DNA of 64,000 nt from Paracyclopina nana (taxonomy: Eukaryota; Arthropoda; Copepoda; Cyclopoida; Cyclopettidae): NCBI GenBank assembly GCA_019096065.1, contig JAGUCH010000003.1:10664001-10728000 (forward strand). Direction: 5' to 3'. The notes below the pieces were generated by a model, which had not been told where the DNA came from, made no database searches, and saw only the letters and a program-made list of their open reading frames with translations. The position numbers were made by a program, and so were the translations under genes. Below, piece by piece: positions 32,394 through 42,582 of this stretch. The stretch's first letter is position 1. Each line of letters begins with the position of its first letter.

Positions 32394-34369
32394 ATGGATA
32401 TGGAAAGAGAGGAAGAGACCATGGTGGAAGAAGAAGCCTTTGACCAATCCCACGAGGATCTCGTCTACGAAGAAACTTGGTGGTGGGCCATTCACATTTG
32501 CCTCTGTGCTGTGGCAGTCATCGCCAATCTCGTCTTCATCGTCACCGTCATTCACAACAGGTAAATATCATCATCCAAAGTTGCCCATTTCTCCTGCGTA
32601 AGCTATAATACATGCCAAAATCCAAAAGGCGTCCAGGTGAGGCTAATTCAGCAGCTTATCAAGATCTCTCCAACCCAAGGATCTCACTTTTAAGACTTTT
32701 GAGTGGTTTTGTTACACAAGTTTTCATAATTCGAAATTTCCTTGTTTTTGACGGATTAAAAACAGGAAGGAATAAATCATCTAATAATGACTGACCTGGA
32801 GCATGTAATCACGACTAATTTTTTCTCAAGAAAATATCATTATCCCATTTCCACTCGTTTGCAGGCGTCACCATGAGCTGAAGACGTTTGTGACGGCCGT
32901 CATCACGACGGTGGCGGTGCTGGACGTGATCGACGTGGCGAGGGTTTTGCCCGTACTCTCCCCCGATGTGTTCGGGCTCGAGGTGTTCCGGCACATTTAC
33001 TGCTCTTTTGGGGTCTTTCATGAACTTGCCGTGGCCATTTTCATCGTTTGCGTCAGCGTCGCAGTTTGCGTTCAGGTACGAATTCATTTCATTTTGTAAT
33101 GAGAGACAGGAAGCTGTCATATCCTTTTATCCCTGTAAATAAGCAGAAAAAATTCCATTTCCATCAATGATGTAAATCTGCACCCTCAAAAAGGCCAAAA
33201 TCTTCCTTTACTTGCTCCAAACCTTTTTAAAGTTAAAAAAATCAATTTCTGCAACCAAAATCTTAAATATTAGAGCTTTGCTCAAGGTGAAAGATTAATA
33301 AGGGAAGCGCTTGGATCAAGCAGAGTTGCATAGTGCGCCACCTAGCGGGCATCTCCGCAACTTGATTCCCTAATGTAAACAAACGCTTTTAATGATGTTG
33401 TTTGATTTCAGGCTGGCAAGGAGAGCAAATTCTACATCAACGACCCCCGATCGTCATTGGCACACAAGATCCTGATCCCTGTGGTCCTGTTGCTGGCAGG
33501 TGGCGCTGCTGCTCCCCTCTATCTGCTGAACTATAACAAACTATCTCACACTTGCACGGACCCTTTCCGCATCCTGTTTGTGGCGGACACGACCTCAGAG
33601 AACTTCCACTACGACCTCTACTCCACCTTGGTCACCGTGTTCACCTACGGGTTCCCAGTCCTGATTTTGCCCCTGGCTCTCCCAATCGCCACCCTGAGAA
33701 CCTGCATTGCCAAGCAATGCTGTGTGCCTCGGTTCAAGCAGCCCATCGGCGAACTGATCATGATCACGGCTGTCTCATTGATCTACCTTGGCACCATTGT
33801 GGGTGTGGTCCTCCCCAGGATTGCGCAAATGATGGACCTCAAATCTGTAAGTTGCCAGTCAAGAATTAAGTAGTAGAAAAAGGTGTGACAAAAAGCTTTC
33901 TGAAATGGTCATGCCCTGCAGCCATCTCAGTTGAGAATGTGGAAAATTGCTATGGTGGCAAGAGAGTTTTTTTTTTACTAAATAGGGAAATCAGCTTGAT
34001 TAGCCATATAATGTGACATGAGATATATTTTGCAATTTGTCTACCTGATGAGAATCTGTTTTAATAGAAAATGCAGCAATTTCCAAAATTAGTCTCATTA
34101 TGGCCATAATTTCTCAGCAAAGTGTCATTCCAAGTATATTAATAAAAAGTCAATGGAATAATTGATTTTGTATTATTTAGGTTGAATTGGGACCTGCTCC
34201 CCTGCTTTGGGAGCTGGGCAACAACGCCACCCGGCCTTTGATCTACTTTATGACCAATCCGGCTGTCTGGGATGGCCTTCGCAACCTTTGCTGCAGGAAA
34301 AAGCACCAATTGGTGAACGAGGAGGAAGAAGAAGCGGAGCTTCCGCTGGCGCCAGTGACAACTGTCTAA
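32394..34369 (+). CDS. Atypical rhodopsin-like seven-transmembrane receptor
   Basis: Exons 32394-32560, 32865-33075, 33412-33846 and 34181-34369 give 333 residues. An acidic N-terminus (MDMEREEETMVEEE) precedes seven hydrophobic spans. TM1 has IANLVFIVTVIHNR (class A GNxxV form); TM2 has AVLDVIDVARVLP with an Asp; TM3 starts after HIYCSFGVFHE. TM4 and TM5 flank HTCTDPF, whose Cys can pair with the TM3 Cys. TM6 follows PIGELIMITAVSLIY. TM7 has GNNATRPLIYFMTNPAVW in place of NPxxY, then a dicysteine and acidic tail. The DRY motif after TM3 is missing (CVQAGKES). It may be an orphan receptor with unusual coupling. The ATG at 32394 is the first in frame; upstream leader exons are likely. A poly(A) signal is at 34539-34544. 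Confidence 0.72.
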
Positions 34370-36056
34370 ATCCACCAAAAATAATGAAGATCGAGCTCGA
34401 CTTGCTAGGTTCGCAGACTTGATCCCGAACAAATGTTCCGGCATTTATGAATTTGCAAAACGTGTCCGCACCTTTTGCATTGCTTGCTTGCTGCAAATTT
34501 CGCCATGATGACAGTCATTATTTCCCTCTATTTTGTATAATAAACGCGCGAATGAATGAAGAGAGAGAACAAAGTGTGGAATTTCGTGTTGACATTATTC
34601 TCATAAAAATCAAAGGAATCAATAACTTTGATTACTTTCAGATTAAGTATCAAGGGGCTGCACTGACTTTAAAGAGCTGAAATTCAGTGTTTTAACTTGA
34701 AATTGAACAATCTAAAAAAAGTCCCAATAATGCCTGCTTTTTTTTTGCTATTCTTAAGAGCAAAGAACCGAATCTACATTAATAGCAGGCAGCAAAAGAC
34801 GAAATTTCTCCAATTTTCGCGTTTGCTCGTGGAGTTCTTTTAATACCCAAATAGTTAACTTTACCGATTCCGAAAATTAGAATCTCGATGCTTTAAAAGC
34901 GCAACAATTGACAAAATGTCACAGAACCTTCCATTCTTCAAAGGAAAGCTAAACGAGCATCACTGTAAAATAATTTCAAACAGTCCATTGCTGGCCTTAT
35001 AAATTGAGGCTTACGAATGAAAAATAATAACGGCAAGGCCACAGAGGGGAGGGCATGGATCACAATGTAAACAATTGGTGGAATATTTTTTATAAGCATA
35101 AGTATAAGTTTTTATTTGGTATTTGGAAACTGTACCGAGAAACCATGAACCTCTCATAATTTCGTTCCGATCGGAGCTGTAGTTTGAGCTGTACCTTAGT
35201 AAATTTTTCCCCAAAAAGTTCAGCTGTTGTTAAGAACGAGATACTCTCATCAAATCTCAGTGCTCTAGCGCTGTTATGCATTTTTCAGAGTTTTCAGCTA
35301 AATAAAGATCAAGCTCAACTTTTGTCATCAGCTGACTTACAACCGAAATGTGACGAATCCTGCAGGTTTATCTAGAGCCAACATTCAGTACTCTAGGTTT
35401 ATCAAGCAAAGCAAGACTGCAAATCAGCTGAATTGTCTCCCGGTTTTGTAGGGCTTAGGAAACAGTAAACATGTTCATATCTATCCTACCGGCAGAAAAG
35501 AGAACATTTTGGATGCCCGATCACTTCTTACGTTGGGCATCCCAAAACTACTTTATAGCTTTTTCTCTTATTTATATTCTGAAAGGTGGGATTTTTGCTA
35601 TCTTAACTGGTGTCTTGGAGTAAAAACCCCAAGTTATATTACCATTGTACCGTATTTTGAGCCTTACTTTGCTTGAAATTCAATTTTTTTGAGAAAGTTG
35701 GGCTGGCCTTCTGGCTTGCTTTTGGGCAAGTAAAGCACCGATTATAAGTGCTACTCGAATGGCAATTGCTGAAAAAGTGGCTTTATCATAAGAGAAAGTT
35801 GGCTCTTTTAGACCACTTATTTTAGTTCACTTCTTGTAGCTCTAACGCAAACTGGCTAACTCCGCTCACGCGCTGATGACGTCATGTTAGCTCAGCCGGC
35901 ATCCCAAAAATGCGAAAAACTAGGATTCGACTTCCTATAAGCTATTAAAGCAAAAAAGCCAGTGAAAGAAATGAGCAAAAGTCACTTTAATTTGGAAAGG
36001 CCTTAGAAATTTAACTACTATGTAAATACAGACGAGATGAGCTCCAGAGTAAAATT
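34370..36056. other. Intergenic, receptor to coiled-coil gene
   Basis: It contains the receptor 3'UTR with a poly(A) signal at 34539. The remainder is AT-rich, without a supportable gene, RNA or repeat family. Confidence 0.45.
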
Positions 36057-38791
36057 TCACATTTCGAGCTCTTCATCGAGATCAGCTCGAATGGCCGCCT
36101 TTCGGGTGTTGGACTTGCTCTGAGTGAGCATGGTGTGGCTGAGCTCCTTCATGTTGTCCGCCATCTTGGAAAACTCCATCCATCTGTGGGATTGGAGAGT
36201 GGCCAGAGCTTCCACTCTCCGCTCGGCCTCAAACAGCTTGTTCTCGGTCGTGGCCACTTTGGAGGCCAACTGGTGGCACTCCGTGTCTTTCTCCTCCAGA
36301 GCCCTGGTCATGCTTGACACCTTTTCCTGGCAAAGCAGGCTGTGCTGGCGGACTTTGGCCATGTTTTCCTGGAGGAGCTCCAGGTTGCCCTCGAGCTCAG
36401 CGATGCGGCTCTTTTGGGTGTTGCATTTGAGCTCAAGGGCAGTGACAATTTGGTTGTCTTTGGCATGCTTCTCCCCGATGCTCTTCGCCTTGTTTCGCTC
36501 CCGCTCCAGCTCCGTTTGCAGCCTCGCCAACCCGATCCTCAGCTCCTTTTCCCGCTCGCGGGCGACCACGACCTCCTGGGTGTCCAGGAGCAATTTGGCG
36601 TCCCGATTCTCGCGCGCGCGGATCTCACTCTCGAGTTTCTGCTTCACCTCAGCCAGCGTGGAGGCCAGCTCAGCATTTTCGCCCACCAGACTGGTCACGG
36701 CCTGCTCAAGCCGCGCCTTGTGCAGCCTCTCAGCCTCGGCGTTCAGCTCGAGCTCCTTGATTTGCATGTGCAGCCTCTTGTTCTCATCCCTCAGCCCGCT
36801 GAAATAAGATATTGACTCAATAATTGGCTACGCTCTTTGCATATGTGTCCAGCCTTGCAAATATGGGACTTTGCATCCTTTTGTGTCGATGTCCCAATGT
36901 CTCATGAATTGTATTAATTGAATTAACGGTGGGCGTTGTATATCATTGGGATTTGTACCACAATGTACCATGGCTTAGGGTATCATTAATATTTGTATCA
37001 CAATGTACCATTGCACAAAGTTTTATTGGGGTTAGTGTTACAATGTACCAAATACAATTTGGATACAAATTCCAATGGTACATTGTGCCATGGTACACTG
37101 TGATACAGATTTTAATGATACACCAAGCCATGGTACATTGTGAAAACAACGTGGCAGACAAAGAAATTGCAATATCAGTATCATATGTGTCTTTCTTTTG
37201 CATTTTTTGTGGAGCTGGACTCACGCTCGTGCATCCACAAAAGGTGATTTTTTTTTCACCAAAATGGCTGTTACGAAAAATCCAATGAGTTTTATGTTCA
37301 TCATTTTCAAAAAGACTGCATAGGTTTCAAGGAAAAATCCAAAAACGTGATTTCCCTTAGCTACGCCGCTGCGTTGATACTAGCTCTATTTTCACTATAG
37401 GGGGCGCTCTTAACCCTCGACGACAGGGACTATTGAGAGATTAGTCCATGAAAACAACCTACTTGATGGCTTCCTCCATCACGTGGGCTGAGCTCTGAAG
37501 AAACTTTTCGTTGAGCTCCGCAATTTGGCGGTCTTTCTGCGTATTTTGCTGCCTCATGGCCTCCATCTGCAGGGCAATGGCCTCCAGCCTCTCCTCTTTG
37601 GATTCGAGCTGGAAGCAAAGAATTTGGCTCGCAGAACTTGAATTGCGATTATATGTTTTGAAACCTCCTCCTGCAGTTGCTGGCACTGCTTCTCTCGGTC
37701 CTTGCTCATGATGGTCTGAGCCTCGAGCTGAGACATTGTGGCCCTAAATCTGTCCTCGGCCAGCCTCAGCTCAGCCTCAAAGTGCTCGGCCTTGCCAGTG
37801 AGCTTTGAAATGGTCTCCATTTGCTTGCTCAGTCCGTCCTGGCCTCGATCCTCTAAAATCTTCAGCCTATTTGACAGTTGAGCCTTTTCAGCTAGGGCGG
37901 CCTCCAGTTTGGAGGTCTTCTCCATCATGTCTTTGCGTAATGACCTCATTTGCTGCTGCTGCTGCTCTTTATCCACCGAAGAATCAAGTGGAGGATCAGT
38001 TTTCTTTTCACTCCTGTAAGAAGAATTAATTAGACCTCCTGATTCCTCCTATGAAAGGCCACAAAAAAGCTTTGATAATTTTCTCAAACGTAACGCGCAT
38101 TAATAGGGTGTTCATCTATGCCTCGTTTCCTTAAAATCTTACGACAGCCTTAAACGAAATGCTTAAGTTTTCGTACGTTGGATTAATCAAAACACTTCTA
38201 GCTCATATGACCAAAAGAGGTGGGAAAAGTGGTCTCATTGAGGCTATGAAACGTGAGTAAAAATGATCAGTTCTGCAATAGGAGGCTTAAGTAAAACGCG
38301 AATTAACGGAAGGAAAAAATTTCCTTTGTAGGTGAACACAGCATAAAAGGAGATAGCCACAAAAAACGAACGATTTGCGTACAAGTATTTTCATCTTTGG
38401 AGATGCTTATCAGTCTGAAATTGATCTTACCTCATCGTTTGCCTTTCTAGGGCAGCATTTTTGGATGCGAGCTGTTGCGGCGGATGCTGCTTGAGGTAGC
38501 TAATTTCAAGCTCGAGCAATTTGATTTGCTGCAGCAAGCCATTGGTGTACGTGTCCTGCAAGTGACGCGTATTCTCCGAACTATTCTCAGTGCTGTTGGA
38601 CATTCTCGACCTGAAAGGAAATGAGTTTTAGCCACAAATTGGCAATACCTAATTATAACATTACGAGCTGGCCATGTTGTAGCCCCCGCCCTTCCAAGTG
38701 ACCAATTGCAGGCCTCCACAATTATCACATGGCACAGTCCCTTTGGCACCTAATTGTTCTGGAGAATTCGCCGGTTTGCTTCTTCCTTTGG
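36057..38791 (-). CDS. Long coiled-coil protein (5' end not found)
   Basis: Five exons on the minus strand (38791-38665, 38610-38431, 38013-37665, 37608-37463, 36798-36057) join in phase to ~514 residues. The first exon opens with two bases of a split codon, so at least one upstream exon is missing. It begins with a Cys pair (VPCDNCGG), then LLQQIKLLELEISYLKQ and ~400 residues of heptad-rich, Glu/Lys/Leu-dense coiled coil. It ends in a short basic/acidic tail (RKAAIRADLDEELEM). Such proteins usually act as cytoskeletal, centrosomal or ciliary scaffolds, but I do not recognise the family. The 664-base fourth intron carries an inverted minisatellite, and the second intron carries a TIR element. 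Long frames on the opposite strand come from coiled-coil codon bias. Confidence 0.75.
36930..37140. repeat. Inverted minisatellite of caatgtacca words
   Basis: About four units of ~55 bases (cattgggatttgtaccacaa type) read one way, followed by their complements (tggtacattgtg, ccatggtaca). It lies in the intron of the coiled-coil gene. It can fold into a large imperfect hairpin. Confidence 0.75.
38104..38343. mobile_element. Harbinger-like MITE in an intron
   Basis: The ends are tagggtgttcatctatg and tttgtaggtgaacacagca, imperfect inverted complements. A perfect 3-bp TAA duplication flanks it (38101-38103, 38344-38346). 240 bp, no coding capacity. Confidence 0.72.
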
Positions 38792-39314
38792 CTGGATTTG
38801 AAATAAAAAAGAATATTCTGTGTAATCTCAAATTAAACCAGACAACTTCACTTATCTCTTTCTAAAGTTGGATCATGTCATTAAAATACTTGGGGCTAAT
38901 TGGGTTAGCCAGGAGAGCTAATTAGGAGTATATTGCAACTAGCTTCTTCAGTGCACTCATGAAAAGAAGAAGAAAAGTGAAACATTTTGGCAGTTGAGGC
39001 TCGTGAAATTCTCCTCCCACAATATTCTTAATGTCTGCCCGAGATTCACGAGGATGAGGGCGAGCCTTCATGTAGCAGCAGGTGCTCAAAATACACTCGC
39101 CCACACTTGACTTTTGGGAGTGGGGTTTAGCGTAGCATGAGTCACCCTGTGCCCGTTCACAGGCAGTCTAGCATTTGCTCTAGCTCATTCCTCCAGCTTA
39201 GCAGCTAGCTGCTGAATCAAGGTAAAATAAATACAAACTATGTACTAGCTTCACTTTTGGGCATTTTTGCCTGGCAAATCTAGGCTAAAATTGATGAGTT
39301 ATTTTCAGGCCAAA
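38792..39314. other. Gap between divergent coiled-coil and sHSP genes
   Basis: It should hold the missing 5' exon(s) of the coiled-coil gene and the sHSP promoter. The acceptor tattttcag at 39309 suggests a leader intron for the sHSP gene. No clear heat-shock element array was seen. Confidence 0.4.
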
Positions 39315-40577
39315 ATGGCGGAAGAGGGCCAAAAGGACATGGTTCCCATCCACATGCGGGATCCTTTCTTCAAGGATCCATTCTTCTCCTCGACCTGGGA
39401 CGAGTTTGACAAAATGCGGAGCGAGATGATGGCCCGCAGCAAAGACTTTTGGTCAAAGGTGGACGAGGACTTTGCCAACTTTGACGAGACCGTGCGGAAG
39501 CAGCACTCGGAGATGGATCGACAAATGGCTCCATTTCAGCCCCAGCTGCCCAGATGGGCCATCCCCGATGACCTGAGGTCAACATGGGCGCCCTTGGGGG
39601 CCACTCAGGAAAACGAGGTAAACATCAAAGACACGCTATTATAGGTCGATTTCATATCATCAAAGCCAAGCTAAGGCAAGCTAAGCTAGGTTCTTTGGAG
39701 GCTAACATCTCAGCAACTACTGAATCGATTGGCACCAAATTTGGTAGGATTCATAAGAAGAGTCAAATATGCCACCATACCAAATTTCAACTGAATCTGA
39801 TGATCCCTTCCATAGGCTGACTTTACCTGGCTAAAAAGACAAGCTAGATACCTAGCTTTGCTTAAAAAATGACCTCCTCTAAACGGCCTCGGAACCTGAC
39901 AAATTTGGAACGCAGCTATAGGTTGATATTTTGATGAATCCTACCAAATTTGGTGACAATACACTCAGTATTTGCTGAGACATTAGCCTCCAAAGAACCT
40001 AGCTTAGCTTGGCTTTGATTATATGAAATCGGCCTTTTAGCTTGTCTCTTTGGGCAGGTAAAGTCAGCCTATGGATGAGATCCTCAGATTCAGTTGAAAT
40101 TTGCTATGGTGGCTTATTAGGCTCTTCTTATGAATCCTACCAAATTTGGTGCCAATCGACTCAGTAGTTGCTGAGCTATTATAAGCCTCCAAAGTACCTT
40201 GCTTTTTTGAGCAATTGTCTATGTGAAATCGGCCTAAATTCATGCTCATAATTTTAAAATGATAGGTGATCAAAATGAATGAGACGGGAGACAAGTTCGA
40301 GGTGACGCTGGATGTGCCTCAGTACAAGCCGGAGGAGCTCAAGGTCACGGTTGTCAACAACATTTTGAGCATCGAGGGCAAGCACAACGAGGCCAAGAGC
40401 GAGAAGGACGACAAGTCGGCCTGCTCGTCCAGCGTGATGCGGCAGTTCTCGCGAAAGTGGACCCTGCCACCCGGCTGCGACCCCGACAAGGTCATGTCCA
40501 ATCTCAGCTCTGACGGCATCCTCATGGTCACTGCGCCCAAAATGGCCACAGAAGCAGCAAAGGCCATCAAACACTGA
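39315..40577 (+). CDS. Small heat-shock protein (alpha-crystallin domain)
   Basis: Exons 39315-39617 and 40266-40577 give 204 residues. The N-terminal ~100 residues (DPFFKDPFFSSTWDEFDKM) are of the Phe/Asp-rich sHSP type. The second exon is a complete alpha-crystallin domain: KFEVTLDVPQYKPEELKVTVVNNILSIEGKH, then MRQFSRKWTLPPGCDPDKV, and LSSDGILMVTAPK. Such ATP-independent chaperones hold unfolding proteins as oligomers. The intron falls exactly at the start of the domain and is filled by inverted repeats. The C-terminus (AAKAIKH) lacks the usual IxI motif. The start is set by MAEEGQKDMVPIHMRD just after an acceptor-like site. A poly(A) signal is at 40635-40640. Confidence 0.92.
39640..40238. 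repeat. Inverted repeat (foldback) filling the sHSP intron
   Basis: The left end taggtcgatttcatat and right end atgtgaaatcggccta are inverted complements. Inside, accaaatttggtaggattca reads one way near 39735. Its complement appears twice, near 39945 and 40135, together with gtaaagtcagcct. At least three partly overlapping copies are present, two of them in the same orientation. Confidence 0.78.
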
Positions 40578-41604
40578 TCAACTGCTTTAACTTCCTTCAT
40601 GAACCCACTAATATCTAATACCTGACTAATAAGTAATAAAAGTATACAATTTTGAATTGGGCTTACCGCTTTTGGGCCTCATCATTTTCGCTCAGGTTTC
40701 TTGGCCTTTATTATGTGTGTGCAAGTATAGTATGTTATACCTGCTTTCTCTCTTTTGCCACTATACGCAATGTCGATATGCAGGAACCAAGGCGCTAATT
40801 GCTTCATTTCGTGCTTTCCCAATTGCTTTTCCTTATTCTGGGCATACTTTAAAATTGAAGGAATGGAAGCTTAGTTATTCTGGACATGGAAAAAGATTGT
40901 ATTGTGGCTTCTGAGGATCATGCTTGTATAGTGTGTAGTACCATATGTGAAGAATGTGCCAAGCAAGCAATAATACTCGGCTGAAAACAGTGGAGCAAAG
41001 TGAGAGCTGAATAATTGTTGCACACTCTGCAGACAGTTAAAATGCTATTACTTCCCATTCAAACATTGGGATTTCAATTGCAAAGGATCAGGCTATCTAG
41101 AAGTAGTAGGCAGCATGGCCTGAAAGCATCTGTGGAATAATTGGTTTTTTGACAGAAGTTTCCCAGTATGCACCTGCTGCTGCTGCAGTGGCAGCTTAGC
41201 TTTCCCTTTGGTACTATATGAGTGTGTGCATAGAGACCGGCCGGCTATTTTGGCTTTCTTCTAGCGAGGGCCAAGGCCAACACTGTGTATCCCACAAAAA
41301 GTGAGTTCCACAAATCAGCTGGCATCATCATATCCTTTTTCTTGAACTTGTCATTGAAACCCACCAGAAAACTGCTCAGCCTAACCTAACAAAAACTCTA
41401 CACAAGTTAAAGTTCAAGTTCTTAAACAGGATTTTACATACTAAACAAAGCTACTTACTGTTTTGCACACTTTTCTAAATATATGTTTGGAGTACTTTTG
41501 TAAATATGTATTTCATGCTGACTAATGTATGAAAATTGTAGGATCCTCTCAGTAGCTGAATGGCGAGCGCGCTCCTTTTTGCTGAGCTGTTGTGCTGGTG
41601 AAAC

Positions 41605-41630
41605 GCGCGCGCTCTCGGGCGAGCGCGCGC
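41605..41630. other. GC-rich hairpin
   Basis: The arms gcgcgcgctc (41605-41614) and gagcgcgcgc (41621-41630) are perfect complements around a 6-nt loop, in otherwise AT-rich DNA. Role unknown. Confidence 0.65.
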
Positions 41631-42308
41631 ACGCCTTTCTTCTGTCCCTTTGGATTTTGGCTTTCATTTTTAGTCATGCGGTGTAACAACCAACTGGGAG
41701 TCCTCTTCTCAAGAATTGTGGGCTGCTAATTCCTAGCTGCATCTCAATTTCACCATATCAGAACAATGATCGAGCCTCAGCCAGGTAAATCCCCTAAAAC
41801 TTAAGTGACCATATACTATAGTATTTTAAAGATTCATTAATAATGCACAACCCTTTGTGCAAAGTCACTGCAAACTAGTTGCAGCTTTACAATTGACAGT
41901 GGCTCTTTTCCGGCTAAGTTGGCTGAAAGTGAAGCCTTTCAGCGTGGCCTTTCCAGCTCTCCACATCCCAACCAGAATTTTTCAGAAATTAACAGTTTAA
42001 TATTCAGGAACATTTTGATAAAAGATCTTGAATGCTTCGCGAATCGGGAAACATTGCGTGACGGAATTCAATGCTGAGAATTTGATTTGCTCATGAAAAG
42101 TAACTGAAATTCAATGTTGAATACTTCCTGATAATTACTTATGCTTGGCCACTTTCAGCAATTGAGTTGAGTTAATATTCAAGGTCTTGTAAAAAATTAA
42201 TTTTCAAGCAGTTTTCTAGCTCTTAGACTAAGCTTATTCTCTCTTTATTCATTGATGGATTATGACATATAGAAATAAAGTTAGAATGGCCATTAAGAAG
42301 GTTTTCCT

Positions 42309-42371
42309 ATGGTGGACTCGAACCCATGATCCTCAGATTTGAAATACAGTGCCTTACCTCTAGACCACAGA
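42309..42371 (-). other. tRNA-like segment (degenerate)
   Basis: Read on the minus strand, it shows a box-A-like tggtctagaggtaagg and a good box B ggttcgagtcc, ~40 nt apart, with an atttcaaat loop between. The acceptor and T stems do not pair properly. It is therefore probably a tRNA pseudogene or the head of a tRNA-derived SINE rather than a working tRNA. Confidence 0.4.
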
Positions 42372-42582
42372 TGTCCCACTCTAATTAATGCTATTTTTAG
42401 CTATAATACTGTGCAGCAGAACATACTCTAGATGGAGCTATAGCTTAATTTTCTAGAGTGCTTGGAAATGTCTTTTATGTCCAGATGCAACTGAATAGCA
42501 GCTTTCACTCTCAAACTTTGCCTGTTTACAGAATCTCAATCTAGAAGAGGAAGATGATGCATAGAGGAAATTCAATCCTACG

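Larger units (their letters stand above)
40578..42582. other. Intergenic, sHSP to SMP-C2 gene
   Basis: No gene is supportable. It holds the sHSP poly(A) signal, a GC-rich perfect 10-bp-arm hairpin (41605-41630) and a tRNA-like segment (42309-42371). Confidence 0.45.

Noticed and set aside
36124-36815. Long frames opposite the coiled-coil gene
   Set aside because: These are by-products of Glu/Leu/Lys codon usage in the coiled coil; the Ser/Arg-rich product has no domain logic.
42309-42371. Functional tRNA gene
   Set aside because: Boxes A and B are good, but the acceptor and T stems do not pair; kept only as a tRNA-like segment.
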